DNA of 54,460 nucleotides, taken from positions 1 to 54,460 of the forward strand of contig NZ_VJYZ01000009.1 in assembly GCF_007018965.1 (NCBI RefSeq), written 5' to 3'. The notes below the pieces were generated by a model, which was given only the letters and a program-made list of their open reading frames with translations, had not been told where the DNA came from and made no database searches. This document shows positions 43,016 through 51,571 of the stretch, piece after piece. The position numbers and the translations under genes were made by a program. Origin of the DNA: Paracoccus marinus (GTDB taxonomy: Bacteria > Pseudomonadota > Alphaproteobacteria > Rhodobacterales > Rhodobacteraceae). Each line of letters opens with the position of its first letter. Position 1 is the first letter of the stretch.

Positions 43016-45409
43016 TCAGGCCTCACTCATATGAGTGAGGTTGTCCTCGAGCCCGTCCGGGTAGACCCAGACGGACGGGTTTTCGACCTGGAGGGAGATG
43101 CCGGATTGCGGGCACTTGAAGTGACTCGGGAGCACCGCGCGCCGCTGCTCAGTCACTTCGCCGGTGATCGGATCGACATGCTCGATCGGCGTGCCGAACT
43201 GCATGCCGTCGACGCAAAGGTAGCCGAAACGCGAACGGGTGACCGGAAAGCCGAACTCCGACGCGTCGCGCAGGAACTTGATGTAGCCCTTGGTGGCGAG
43301 GACGCTGAGGCGCTCGCGGATCGTGTGCTTGCTCCCGAGACCATCCCGGTTCTCGAAGGTCTCGGCGAACTGCATCGCGGTGTAGAGCCGTTCACCCGCT
43401 GCCTCGTCCAGGAGCATGCCGAGGATGACATCGTGCTTGCGCAGACGTTCGGCATCGAGCTTGGCGCCCAGTTCCCTGCGCACCAGCCTCTCGTTCATCG
43501 GGTTGAACTCGACCCATCGGCCGCCGACCTTGTCGATCAGCTTCGCGGGCAGCGCAGGGCCATTGCGCAGCTCGATCTCGAGCCGCCTTTGAGTTGAGTC
43601 CTCCTCGGGCCGGTGCAGGATCAGGCCGGACGTGTAGAAACCACGCAGGGCGCTGGCGCCTGAAAGCGCGAGGAACGGATCCTCCTTCACCTGGTGCTTG
43701 CTGAGCTTCTTGGTGTGGTGGATCAGGATGACCCCGCAGTCGGGGTCGATGTGATCGCGCAGCACCTCCACCCGTTCCTTCAGGAAGAACATCATGGCGG
43801 TGTTGTCGTTCTCGCCGCCGCCGTCCGGGCCGCCGTCGAAAAGGTTGCGGATCGGGTCGACGCAGAGGATGTCGGGCGGCGCATCCGGGAATGCCGTCCG
43901 AACCGCGCGGGCAACCCGCACGCTGCCCTCGTTGTCGAGCAGCATCTTCAGCTTCGGGGTGGCGACGAAGGTGTCGCGTGCGGCGGCCAGCACATCGGGC
44001 GGCAGGGCGATCTGCTTCAGCCGCTCGCGCAGATAATGATATTGGATCTCCGCCTGCAGGTAGAACACGCGCAGCGGGCGTGGCGGCGTGAAGCCGAGGA
44101 ACGGCACGCCAGCGGCCATGTGGACAAGCCAGGAGATCAGCAGGTCGCTCTTGCCGACCTTGGGGGCGCCGCCCAGCACCAGAAGCCCGCCCGGCGTCAG
44201 CACCCGCGGCGCGATGATGTCCTCCGGCATCGGGCTCTGGTCGTCCAGCAGCGCGCCCAAGGTGAAGGCGGGCATCTCGACCGGTCCCGGTGCGCCGGTA
44301 TCCAGCCGGATCAGCGGCGGCCCGTATTTCTCGACATGCCGCTCCCAGAGCCGCTCGGATTCGCGCTTCAGCCGCTCGACCGGCCACTGGGGCCGCAGCA
44401 TCGCGGCGTTGTAGCCGCAGATGCCTTCCCAGCCCTCATCCTTTGTCATCCGGCCCTCGTGGACCATGCGGATGAAATGCCCGATCGCGGCCGAGGCACC
44501 CTCGAAACGGGACCAGTCGTCCGCTCCACCCTCCCGCACCGGGGTGACCAGCACCTCGTCCATGGCGGGCTTGTCGGGATGGGTGAACGCGGGCTGCAGG
44601 GTCACGCCGGGTGCGGGCGGCATGTCGGTCACGGCCTCGATGAACTCGGCCAGATCGCGTTCGCGGTCGGCGTTCAGCTCGACGATCCGCACCTGCGTCT
44701 TGAGGTTGTTCTTGTAATAGACGCTGCCGGCCACCCGGATCGGCTGATGCGCCGAGCGGAAGTGCATGTCACCGCCGACTTTGGCGGCGATGTCGCCGCG
44801 CAGACGCGTCACGCGGGCTATGTCGTCACCCTCGGCGGGTTCCGTCAGCGCCCACCAGACGTGGCACTTGCGCTGCCCCTCGGCCGTGACGCCGCCGCTC
44901 TCCACCACCATGCTGGGCGCGCCGAGGTGGCGTTCCAGATGCGCGCGCCTGGCGGCGATGTCACCGGTGTCGAGATCGACCACCACGGTCTGCATCTGCA
45001 GGATTTCGGCGGCCTTGGCCTGACCGGGCGCGGCGACGGTGCCGGGGATCACATAGACCGCCGCCCCCTCGCGCGAGGCCCATGTCGCGAAGGTGGCCAT
45101 CTTCTCCGGGGCGGCCCGATCCGCCTCGATCCAGATGTTGTGCGGGCGGCCATCGATGCCCTGACCCTTGTCGATGAAGCTGCGGACCGGGATCAGCCCG
45201 TCGCAGTACCCGAAGACGACCTGCATGAACTGGGCGATCTGCGCGGGGTCGGGCTCGTCGCCGAAGACGTCGATCTGCGGCGCGGCGTCGTTGAAGTCGC
45301 GCCATGGGTTGAAATGGACGATGTTTTCCTTGGGCTCATCGGGCGTCGCGTCGTCGCGCATGGCTGGCTCCTGGTCGGGATCGGATGGCTCGGTGGGCTC
45401 GTTGGTCAT
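43016..45409 (-). CDS. Phage primase-helicase: AEP-like primase plus RepA-like ATPase
   Basis: 797 aa. The N-terminal half has primase-polymerase features: MQTVVVDLDTGD (Asp-x-Asp pair, about 144-147) and KCHVWWALTEP (His about 183), as in archaeo-eukaryotic primases. The middle holds a RecA-like ATPase: VLGGAPKVGKSDLLISWLVH (Walker A, about 413-421) and PDILCVDPIRNLFDGG (Walker B), with GVILIHHTKK downstream. The C-terminal part is a winged-helix-like region. The protein probably starts and drives phage DNA replication. ATG 45409 overlaps the nuclease stop by 4 bp. Confidence 0.85.
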   Translation of the reverse strand: MTNEPTEPSDPDQEPAMRDDATPDEPKENIVHFNPWRDFNDAAPQIDVFGDEPDPAQIAQFMQVVFGYCDGLIPVRSFIDKGQGIDGRPHNIWIEADRAAPEKMATFATWASREGAAVYVIPGTVAAPGQAKAAEILQMQTVVVDLDTGDIAARRAHLERHLGAPSMVVESGGVTAEGQRKCHVWWALTEPAEGDDIARVTRLRGDIAAKVGGDMHFRSAHQPIRVAGSVYYKNNLKTQVRIVELNADRERDLAEFIEAVTDMPPAPGVTLQPAFTHPDKPAMDEVLVTPVREGGADDWSRFEGASAAIGHFIRMVHEGRMTKDEGWEGICGYNAAMLRPQWPVERLKRESERLWERHVEKYGPPLIRLDTGAPGPVEMPAFTLGALLDDQSPMPEDIIAPRVLTPGGLLVLGGAPKVGKSDLLISWLVHMAAGVPFLGFTPPRPLRVFYLQAEIQYHYLRERLKQIALPPDVLAAARDTFVATPKLKMLLDNEGSVRVARAVRTAFPDAPPDILCVDPIRNLFDGGPDGGGENDNTAMMFFLKERVEVLRDHIDPDCGVILIHHTKKLSKHQVKEDPFLALSGASALRGFYTSGLILHRPEEDSTQRRLEIELRNGPALPAKLIDKVGGRWVEFNPMNERLVRRELGAKLDAERLRKHDVILGMLLDEAAGERLYTAMQFAETFENRDGLGSKHTIRERLSVLATKGYIKFLRDASEFGFPVTRSRFGYLCVDGMQFGTPIEHVDPITGEVTEQRRAVLPSHFKCPQSGISLQVENPSVWVYPDGLEDNLTHMSEA
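43021..43040. promoter_or_regulatory. Perfect 20-bp palindrome at the 3' end of the primase gene
   Basis: CCTCACTCATATGAGTGAGG equals its own reverse complement. A partial copy (TCATATGAGTCAGG, 43007-43020) directly adjoins it. The palindrome encodes the last residues of the primase, so it may be a protein-binding site or a transcript-end structure. Confidence 0.55.
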
Positions 45410-46173
45410 GCCGCCAGGCTCCAGCACCGTTCGGCGTGGGTGCAGAACCGGCATTCGAAGAAGTCGCGGCTGGCGGCGATGCGGGGCAGCAGCTCGCCTG
45501 CGTCGGTGGCCTGCAGGATCCGCACCGCGCGGTCGGACATGCGCTGCGCCAGCGCAGCGTCGAAGGGCACGAGCTTGTGGTGCAGCTCGGCCGTGTCCTT
45601 GTTGATCGCCGTGAACAGCGCCGGTGCCACTGAGATCCCCGGCACCGACGGCTCCATGTAGGCCTGGTAGATCGCGATCTGGGCGGCATAGACCGGCTTG
45701 GAGACGGTGACCCCGTCCTTGACGCAGGCCCGCCAGTTCTTTGCGTTCATGGTCTTGCATTCCCAGAGCGCGGGGGTGCGCAGACCGAGCGCGGCCGGGG
45801 CTGCGGCCACGATCCCGTCGACATGGCCACGGATGCGACCGCCCGCGACTGAGAATCCGAACTGATCCCCATCGGGCCGATTTCCCTTGCGGGTGTAGAG
45901 GTTGAGCCCCGCCGCCCGCAGCCAGCGGATGGCGAGATCCTCGAGCTCGTGCCCGATCGCGAAGATCCTGAGCGACCGGCCGGAGAAGTCCTGGCCCTCA
46001 TCCTTCGGCGCGCCTGCGAACTCGAATTGCAGCGCGCGCTCGCAGGCATGGCCCAGACGGGAGGCGCCGAGATAGGTCCGGGGCGGCGTGGCCTCCCGCT
46101 CGGCGATGAGCGCCGCGTCGACCAGCGCGTTGATCCGCTCGGCCATGGACGGGCGCGGGTTGAAATCCAGCAT
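45406..46173 (-). CDS. Cas4/RecB-like PD-(D/E)XK exonuclease with C-terminal Cys cluster
   Basis: 255 aa. Nuclease motifs: GHELEDLAIRWLRAAG, GRIRGHVDGIV (Asp) and ALWECKTMNAKNW (Glu-x-Lys). One Cys in GHACERAL and three in FECRFCTHAERCW fit the four ligands of a 4Fe-4S cluster, as in Cas4 and AddB. It would process DNA ends for recombination with the Sak4-like protein. There is no CRISPR locus nearby, so this is a phage recombination nuclease. Confidence 0.82.
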   Translation of the reverse strand: MLDFNPRPSMAERINALVDAALIAEREATPPRTYLGASRLGHACERALQFEFAGAPKDEGQDFSGRSLRIFAIGHELEDLAIRWLRAAGLNLYTRKGNRPDGDQFGFSVAGGRIRGHVDGIVAAAPAALGLRTPALWECKTMNAKNWRACVKDGVTVSKPVYAAQIAIYQAYMEPSVPGISVAPALFTAINKDTAELHHKLVPFDAALAQRMSDRAVRILQATDAGELLPRIAASRDFFECRFCTHAERCWSLAA

Positions 46174-46643
46174 CAGAACGGGATCGCCGACTGGCTGGCG
46201 ATCTCGGCCATCTCGGCGCGGAACGCCTCGACGGTGGTCACGATCAGCCGGTGCATGTCGTTCTGCGTCAGCTGGGCCAGCGGGCGGTCCCAGCCGATCC
46301 GCTCCATCTCAGGCGCGAGCGCCCGCATCACCGCGGGCAGCGCCTGGGTTTCCTCTTCGGTGAAATCGACCATGCTCAGTCCTCGTTTCGCTTTGCGGTT
46401 GAAGGCCGCCTGGCAGCTGATGGAGCAGAACCAGCGGCGGGTGCGGCGCGATGGATCGGGAAACGGTCCGGGGGACCGTTCCCCTGTCGAACGGCGCGGC
46501 CGCTGGGGATCGGACCAGCCGAAGCCGCGGGTGCGGGACGCGCAGACGGCGCACAGCACCGGGCGCGGATGCCAGAGGCGATCAAAGCCCGGTCGATCCG
46601 CAGGCGCTGCGGGCGGGGATGGGACTTGCGCGACATGGTTCAC
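46173..46643 (-). CDS. Zinc-finger-like phage protein (DUF6511-like)
   Basis: About 156 aa from GTG 46643, which overlaps the helicase stop by 4 bp (GTGA). The N-terminal part has two Cys pairs (LCAVCASRTRGFGW and RRWFCSISCQAAF), a likely zinc site. The C-terminal part (MVDFTEEETQALPAVMRALA, EAFRAEMAEIASQSA) matches my memory of DUF6511. A shorter start at ATG 46373 would lose the Cys pairs. Function is unknown. Confidence 0.62.
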   Translation of the reverse strand: MNHVAQVPSPPAAPADRPGFDRLWHPRPVLCAVCASRTRGFGWSDPQRPRRSTGERSPGPFPDPSRRTRRWFCSISCQAAFNRKAKRGLSMVDFTEEETQALPAVMRALAPEMERIGWDRPLAQLTQNDMHRLIVTTVEAFRAEMAEIASQSAIPF

Positions 46644-48331
46644 GCCGCCCTCCGCTCGGGCTCGGCCGCCGTGACGAGGCGCCGGATGTCGCGCTTGTTG
46701 AACTGGAACGAGATCAGCGCCGAGGCGCGATAGCGCGTCAGCCCGAAGTCGTGCCGGCACTCGGGCGGCAGATACTGCAGCTGTTTCTCGGTCGGCGGCT
46801 GGATCAACCAGCGCTTCGACTTGAAGGCGCTCTCGTCGCTCTCATGGGTATTCAGCCAGTCGTCAGCTTGCGCGAGGCAGACGGTCCGATCGCCGACCCC
46901 GAGAAGGCAGGTTGGCTGTCTCCTGGCGCCGCCCACGGCGTACCAGCGGCCGTCGAGGAAGAATACGCCGCCCCAGGCGCTGAAGCCGCTGGCGATGAGC
47001 GCGGCATCGTCGCCGAAGAGGTCTTCCCAGGCGAAACTCGACCGCGTCAAGAGGTCGATCTCGGACATGACGAACCCGGAAAGGCTGCCGGTCCCGGCCT
47101 CCTGGCTGCGGGCCTCGTCCGCAGACTCGACCAGCAGTTCGCCGCAGAGTGGGCATTCGCGGGAGCCAAGCGGAATGTCGGCGGCGCAGGTCGGGCAGGT
47201 CTTCGTCGGCGCCTCGCCGGTGGGCGTGTGGCCGTCGAGATCGACGTCCTGCTCCAGCGTGCCGTGGATCAGGCTCGACGTCCCGAAATCCAGTACGATG
47301 CAGTCGGTCTTGACCACGCCGGGATGCTCGGCCGGATCGACGATGCGCAGACCGCGCCCGACCATCTGGATCATCGTGGACTTGTAGGAGCTGGGCCGCA
47401 GCAGCACGACGCAGGAGGTGGGCGGATGGTCCCAGCCCTCGGTCAGCACCGCGACGTTGACGATGACGCGGATGCGTCCGGCGGAATAGGCGTCGAGGAT
47501 TGCCTTGCGCTCCCCCGCCTCGAGCGTGCCGGTGATGAGCGCGGCAGGGACGCCGGCCTCGCGGAACGCCTCCGTGACATGCTCGGCATGGGCGACGGTC
47601 GAGCAGAAGACGACGGTCTGGCGATCGCCCGCCTTCTCCCTCCAGTGGCGGATCACTTCGTCCGTGACCGGCGTGCGGTCCATGATGCCCGCCACCTCCG
47701 CCATGTCGAAGTCCGACATGGTCTTCCGGACCGCGCGCAGCTCGTCCTGCACGCCGACATCGATGACGAAGGTGCGCGGCGGCACGAGGTGACCGGACGC
47801 GATCAGCTCGCCCAACCGGACCTGGTCGGCGACGTTGTCGAAGACCTCGCGCAGCCCCTTCCTGTCGCCCCGGTTCGGCGTCGCCGTGACGCCGAAGATG
47901 CGCGCGTCGGGATTGGCGTCGCGCACCCGGTCGATGATCCGACGATAGCTCTCGGCCACCGCGTGATGCGCCTCGTCGATCACCAGCAGATCGAGCTTCG
48001 GCATGGCCTGCAGGTTGGCGGCCCGCGCCAGCGTCGGCGCCATGGCGAAGGTGACCTGGCCGTCCCAGGATTTCGTCGTGGCTTCGACGACGGATGTGTC
48101 CGTGCCGGGATTGATCCGCGCGAACTTCGCCTGGTTCTGGCTGGTCAGCTCGTCGCGGTGGGCGAGCACGCAGGCCTTGGCACCATCAGCGATCATCTCG
48201 CCAGTGACCGCCGAGAGCATGATCGTCTTTCCCGCACCGGTGGGCGCCACGCCCAGCGTGTTGTCGCGGGTCGAGAGCGCAGCGAGGCTGCGCTCCACGA
48301 AGAGTTTCTGGCGAGGACGGAGCAGCATCAT
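46640..48331 (-). CDS. DEAD/DEAH-box SF2 helicase
   Basis: 563 aa. Motifs: I APTGAGKT (29-36), II IDEAHHAV, III FGVTATPNRGD, and VI QMVGRGLRIVD. A zinc-ribbon-like region (CPTCAADIPLGSRECPLCGE) follows the helicase core, then a C-terminal region with WYAVGGARRQPTCLLG. It likely unwinds DNA during phage replication or recombination. The gene follows the possible ssDNA-binding gene by 6 bp. Confidence 0.92.
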   Translation of the reverse strand: MMLLRPRQKLFVERSLAALSTRDNTLGVAPTGAGKTIMLSAVTGEMIADGAKACVLAHRDELTSQNQAKFARINPGTDTSVVEATTKSWDGQVTFAMAPTLARAANLQAMPKLDLLVIDEAHHAVAESYRRIIDRVRDANPDARIFGVTATPNRGDRKGLREVFDNVADQVRLGELIASGHLVPPRTFVIDVGVQDELRAVRKTMSDFDMAEVAGIMDRTPVTDEVIRHWREKAGDRQTVVFCSTVAHAEHVTEAFREAGVPAALITGTLEAGERKAILDAYSAGRIRVIVNVAVLTEGWDHPPTSCVVLLRPSSYKSTMIQMVGRGLRIVDPAEHPGVVKTDCIVLDFGTSSLIHGTLEQDVDLDGHTPTGEAPTKTCPTCAADIPLGSRECPLCGELLVESADEARSQEAGTGSLSGFVMSEIDLLTRSSFAWEDLFGDDAALIASGFSAWGGVFFLDGRWYAVGGARRQPTCLLGVGDRTVCLAQADDWLNTHESDESAFKSKRWLIQPPTEKQLQYLPPECRHDFGLTRYRASALISFQFNKRDIRRLVTAAEPERRAA

Positions 48332-48337
48332 GCGCCC

Positions 48338-48940
48338 TCACTGCGCCCAGGCAGGACGGCCGGGCACCGGCGCGGCCGCGGGCTGCTGGACCGGCGCCTG
48401 CTGCGGCGCGGGGTGAGCGGACGGCTGGTAACCCTGTGTCGCCGCCAACCCCATGACCTGCGCATAGTCGCGATGATCGGGCGTGACCGCGCTGCGGATC
48501 TCGTTCTTGTCGTCGCCGCTGGTGTCGGTCCCGATGTCGATCCGCGCGACGAACTCGATCCCGTCGAGATCGGCAAAGCCGCTGATGCGCCGTGCCGCCT
48601 GCGCCTGCGGCGACTGGTCCTTGTCGGAAATCCCGCGGGCCGAGTTCAGCATGCCGCGCACTAGGCTGCGGCCCATGTTGGCCCAGTCCGGTCCCTTCGG
48701 GCTGTAGAGCCCGATCAGGGTGAAGATCTTGCGCCGGGCGTACGGACCCTCGGTCACCGTGAACTCGCCGTTGATATACACCGCGCCGGTCGAGCCACGG
48801 GTGGCATAGCCCCCGGTCCAGCCTTGCGACGGGTCGTCGAAGCCGCCGGGGCGGATCGTCAGCCGCACCTTGGCGAGCGTGCCCTTGGGGATCAGGTTGG
48901 TGTTGCTCTGCGCGTCGTTGAAATCGCTCCAGGAACCCAT
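48338..48940 (-). CDS. Phage recombination-associated protein, possible ssDNA-binding
   Basis: 200 aa. The N-terminal half is beta-rich (LIPKGTLAKVRLTIRPGGFD, TGAVYINGEFTVTEGPYARR) and the C-terminus is Pro/Gln-rich (QPSAHPAPQQAPVQQPAAAP) with an acceptor-like tail. Small OB-fold or DUF669-type proteins of this layout often accompany Sak4-type recombinases. The family is not certain. It lies between the Sak4-like ATPase and the helicase. Confidence 0.6.
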   Translation of the reverse strand: MGSWSDFNDAQSNTNLIPKGTLAKVRLTIRPGGFDDPSQGWTGGYATRGSTGAVYINGEFTVTEGPYARRKIFTLIGLYSPKGPDWANMGRSLVRGMLNSARGISDKDQSPQAQAARRISGFADLDGIEFVARIDIGTDTSGDDKNEIRSAVTPDHRDYAQVMGLAATQGYQPSAHPAPQQAPVQQPAAAPVPGRPAWAQ

Positions 48941-48959
48941 GGGGAACCTCCTTGTCTGA

Positions 48960-49835
48960 TCAGGATTGCGGTTGGGATTGGGCGTCAGCCGCCGGCTCGG
49001 CGGGTGGCGGGGTGTAGGTCAGGCGCTTGGGCGCTGGCGCGATGGCGGCGCGGATCTTGGTCATCAGGCGGCCGAGATGTGGCTCCTCGACCTGATCCAG
49101 GCGGCCGGAACGGTCCTTGGCCGGGTAGCCCCAGGGGTTGATCGTCTGGCAGACGAAGGCGCGATAAGGATCGCCACCGTCGGCCTTAAGCTCCGCCATG
49201 GTGATCACCTCGTCGACGATCCCCGGCAGTTCGAGCCCGGTCTTCGAGCCGTCGATCTGCGGCTGGAACACCTTGCGATTGAAGTCGTCGAGCTTCTCGT
49301 CGAGGATTCCGACGAACCAGACGTTCTTCGCCCGCGTGTGCTGCAGATGGGTGAGCCAGCCGATCATCTCGCGGCCATGGAGCCCGTAGGCCCCGCGCAC
49401 ATCCGGCTTGCCGGTCTTTTCCGACAACGCCTCGGGCTGGCCCTTGCACCAGCCGAAGCACAGCCGCCCCGCCACGGTGATCGAGTCCACGAAGATGGTG
49501 TCGTAGCGGTCCAGCGCGGCCGGATCGCCGAAACGGTCGCAGACCGCCTTGTAATGCGCCGAGCTGTAGGGCTGCTCGTCGCGCAGCGCCGGGTTCGGCC
49601 CGCCGATGAACACCGCGAAGTCCCGGCATTCCGTCCAGGTACGCGGCCGGATGCTGTCACCCGCCCAGCCCTCGATGGCGAGATCGCCCGCCTCGAGATC
49701 CATGAAGAGGGTCGTCGACGCGTTCAGCGTCCAGAGCAGCGATGTTTTCCCGATGCCCGACTTGCCGAAGATGCAGCCCTTGACGCCGCGGGGCTCGGCC
49801 AGCCGCTGGTCGGCGCTGATGATGGGGAGGCTCAT
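48960..49835 (-). CDS. Sak4-like RecA-type ATPase (AAA_24)
   Basis: 291 aa. Walker A is GKSGIGKTS (24-32), Walker B is YDTIFVDSITVAGRLCF, with a RecA-core-like continuation (EMIGWLTHLQHTRAKNVWFV). Such ATPases act as single-strand annealing or strand-exchange proteins in phages. The start (ATG 49835) is overlapped by a truncated duplicate of its own 5' end. The C-terminus is Pro/Ala/Gln-rich. Confidence 0.85.
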   Translation of the reverse strand: MSLPIISADQRLAEPRGVKGCIFGKSGIGKTSLLWTLNASTTLFMDLEAGDLAIEGWAGDSIRPRTWTECRDFAVFIGGPNPALRDEQPYSSAHYKAVCDRFGDPAALDRYDTIFVDSITVAGRLCFGWCKGQPEALSEKTGKPDVRGAYGLHGREMIGWLTHLQHTRAKNVWFVGILDEKLDDFNRKVFQPQIDGSKTGLELPGIVDEVITMAELKADGGDPYRAFVCQTINPWGYPAKDRSGRLDQVEEPHLGRLMTKIRAAIAPAPKRLTYTPPPAEPAADAQSQPQS

Positions 49836-50034
49836 CGATCGCCCCCCTGCGGGACGATATCGCCCGCCTCGAGATCCATGAACAGCATCGTGGGCGCCTT
49901 CAGCGTCCGGAGCAGCGAGGTCTTTCCGACGCCCGACTTGCCGCAGATGCAGCCCTTGATGCCGCGGGACTCGGCCAGCCGCTTGTCGGCGCTAACGATG
50001 GTGAGGCTCATTGATCGCCCCCCTGCGGGACGAT
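49683..50034. repeat. 176-bp tandem duplication spanning two gene ends
   Basis: Copy 1 (49683-49858) and copy 2 (49859-50034) align end to end with an offset of 176 bp. Anchors are ATCGCCCGCCTCGAGATCCA (49683 and 49859) and GATCGCCCCCCTGCGGGACG (49837 and 50013). The copies have diverged by roughly a quarter at protein level. Confidence 0.85.
49832..50011 (-). pseudogene. Truncated duplicate of the Sak4 N-terminus
   Basis: 59-codon frame starting MSLTIVSADKRLAES and keeping Walker A (GKSGVGKTS). It then joins in frame to IVPQGGDR, the C-terminal peptide of the gene downstream at 50008-50544. It results from the 176-bp tandem duplication. ATGA overlaps exist at both ends, so it is probably still translated. 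It has no Walker B and cannot be a full ATPase. Confidence 0.72.
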
Positions 50035-50544
50035 CTCGATCTTCAGCGTGCCGGGCCGGACGGTGCGCGCGGGCTCGAAACCGGCGCGGATGGCGTCGGG
50101 CCAGGCGGCGTATTTGCGCTCGGGCACCTTGAAGGCGATGTCGACATACTGGGCGGGATCGTCCCCGGCGGCGCGGATGCGCTCGACCATGGCGGCGAGG
50201 CGATCCTGATCCCAGTCGACCCGTTTCGGCAGATCGGTGACCACGGTGAAATCACCATCGTCGAAGCGGATCGTGCCGGTGTCCTTGCCCGCCGCCTGCC
50301 GTTCCTCGGCGGCGCGGGTGGCGTAGCGGACGCTCAGCGCCCCATCGAGGCGCGCCTTCGCGGCCTTGTCCCGCTTGATGCGCGCATCGACGTCGCGCTG
50401 CAGGATGGCCAGCAGTTCGACAGGCAGCTGGGCGATGTCCTGCAGGCCGAGGCCCGGCAGGTCGTCGACGGTGGGGGTGTTCGCGGGGAACGGCATGTAA
50501 GGGTCTCCATGATCGGCAAAAAGGGATCGGAAGGCGGTCATCAC
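50008..50544 (-). CDS. Conserved phage protein, unknown
   Basis: 178 aa, charged. Segments VDDLPGLGLQDIAQLPVELLAI, RDVDARIKRDKAAKARLDGA and FDDGDFTVVTDLPKRVDWDQ give no domain I can name. The layout (acidic, helical middle, beta C-terminus) recurs in phage early operons beside Sak4 genes. It overlaps both neighbours by 4 bp. Its last codons are copied in the 176-bp repeat. Confidence 0.72.
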   Translation of the reverse strand: MMTAFRSLFADHGDPYMPFPANTPTVDDLPGLGLQDIAQLPVELLAILQRDVDARIKRDKAAKARLDGALSVRYATRAAEERQAAGKDTGTIRFDDGDFTVVTDLPKRVDWDQDRLAAMVERIRAAGDDPAQYVDIAFKVPERKYAAWPDAIRAGFEPARTVRPGTLKIEIVPQGGDQ

Positions 50545-50894
50545 GCGGCCTCCTGCTCGGCGAGCAGCAGCGCGGACAGTGAGACCGCCGCGGCCTTCGG
50601 CTTGGGGCGGGCGACGGCGATGTAGGCGAACTGGTCGGGGCCCGTGCGCTCCTGCACCAGGTGCACGAGGCCCTGCTCGGCGGCCCAGAAGGCGCGCGAC
50701 CCGAGTCGGGCCAATTCCGCGCGCTGCTGATCCGGGAGCCGGGCGAACATCGGGAAGATGTCGAGAACCAGAAAGCCGCGATGGTATTCGAGCCGGTCGC
50801 CCGGCACGGCCTGCGCCACCCAGGCGCAGAACTCGATCTCGGTGAGCGGTCGGCGGGCGCGGACCGTGATAAAGGGGGTGGTGCCCATGAACAT
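50541..50894 (-). CDS. Conserved phage protein, unknown
   Basis: 117 aa. Segments FITVRARRPLTEIEFCAWVAQAV, YHRGFLVLDIFPMFARLPDQ and RTGPDQFAYIAVARPKPKAA. No domain recognised. It lies between the sigma-like gene and the gene at 50544 with a 4-bp overlap to the latter, so it belongs to the early operon. Confidence 0.7.
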   Translation of the reverse strand: MFMGTTPFITVRARRPLTEIEFCAWVAQAVPGDRLEYHRGFLVLDIFPMFARLPDQQRAELARLGSRAFWAAEQGLVHLVQERTGPDQFAYIAVARPKPKAAAVSLSALLLAEQEAA

Positions 50895-50916
50895 GATCTC
50901 CTCCTTTCGCCTCTAC

Positions 50917-51510
50917 TCAGGCCGCCGCGAGATCGTCCCAGGCGGGACCGAGACCGTGGGCGGTGAGGACGTGGCGGAGATCGGCGAGGCGGCGGTAGAG
51001 CGCGGACCGGCTGCCGAAGCCCTCGGCCGCGAGCGCGGAGACTGGGCGATGCGCAAGCGCCGCGCAGAACCGGCGATCCTCGACCGGGAGCCGCGCGAGG
51101 GCGACCTGCAGGGCGTGGTGGAGTTCGGTGACGGCCGCGGCGCAGCAGGTCTGGCCGTGCCAGGCGGCAAGCCCGTCGTCCTCGGTCAGCGTGTCGCCGA
51201 CCGGCTCGCGGGTACCGGCCAGCGGCACCTCGAGCGAGAGCAGCGACCCACCCTGCGCACGGCGCTGGCGGTGATGGCGCATCGCGATCCGCGAGGACTG
51301 GTTGCGAAGCACGATGTTGGCGAAGGCGCCAATGCTGCCGCGGGAGGGATCGTAGGCGGGCAAGCGGCGCAGCAGATCGACCAGGAGGTCCTGGCCCAGA
51401 TCCTCGCGCTCGCAGACCGGCATGCTCAGCTTGCGCCGCAGCCGTTGCGCCGCCGCATCGGCTTCGTGGATGATGGTTTCAATGTCGTCGGGGGAGAGTT
51501 CGATCTGCAT
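50917..51510 (-). CDS. Sigma-factor-like regulator at the head of the early operon
   Basis: 197 aa. The region EREDLGQDLLVDLLRRLPAY and GSIGAFANIVLRNQSSRIAM resembles sigma-70 region 2 (the DL...L and F...I pattern of ECF factors). The C-terminal LPVEDRRFCAALAHRPVSAL and FGSRSALYRRLADLRHVLTA resemble region 4 with a helix-turn-helix. It may redirect host RNA polymerase to phage promoters. It is the first gene of the leftward operon; the 11-bp repeats lie about 60 bp upstream. Confidence 0.68.
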   Translation of the reverse strand: MQIELSPDDIETIIHEADAAAQRLRRKLSMPVCEREDLGQDLLVDLLRRLPAYDPSRGSIGAFANIVLRNQSSRIAMRHHRQRRAQGGSLLSLEVPLAGTREPVGDTLTEDDGLAAWHGQTCCAAAVTELHHALQVALARLPVEDRRFCAALAHRPVSALAAEGFGSRSALYRRLADLRHVLTAHGLGPAWDDLAAA

Positions 51511-51571
51511 CGCTGTGCGCCTTGGTCATCGTTTCTGATGAGCCCAAGGTGCCGGATGCGGTCGGCGCGCA

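Larger units (their letters stand above)
14980..51510 (-). mobile_element. Siphovirus-type prophage or prophage remnant
   Basis: About 36.5 kb of phage genes, nearly all on the minus strand. In transcription order: regulator, recombination/replication, methyltransferases, packaging and lambda-type head, tail with G/GT frameshift, GTA-like baseplate, lysis. No integrase, excisionase or repressor was found in or beside it, and I saw no attachment-site repeats or tRNA at the edges, so the borders are those of the outermost phage genes. It carries a plus-strand cassette (37312-38252) and metal-resistance cargo (28303-29527). Confidence 0.85.

Noticed and set aside
45406..46173. Cas4-like nuclease as a sign of a CRISPR-Cas system
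   Set aside because: No repeat-spacer array or other cas gene is visible; the context is phage recombination.
46451..48664. 737-codon plus-strand open frame
   Set aside because: Antisense to the SF2 helicase, whose motifs are complete.
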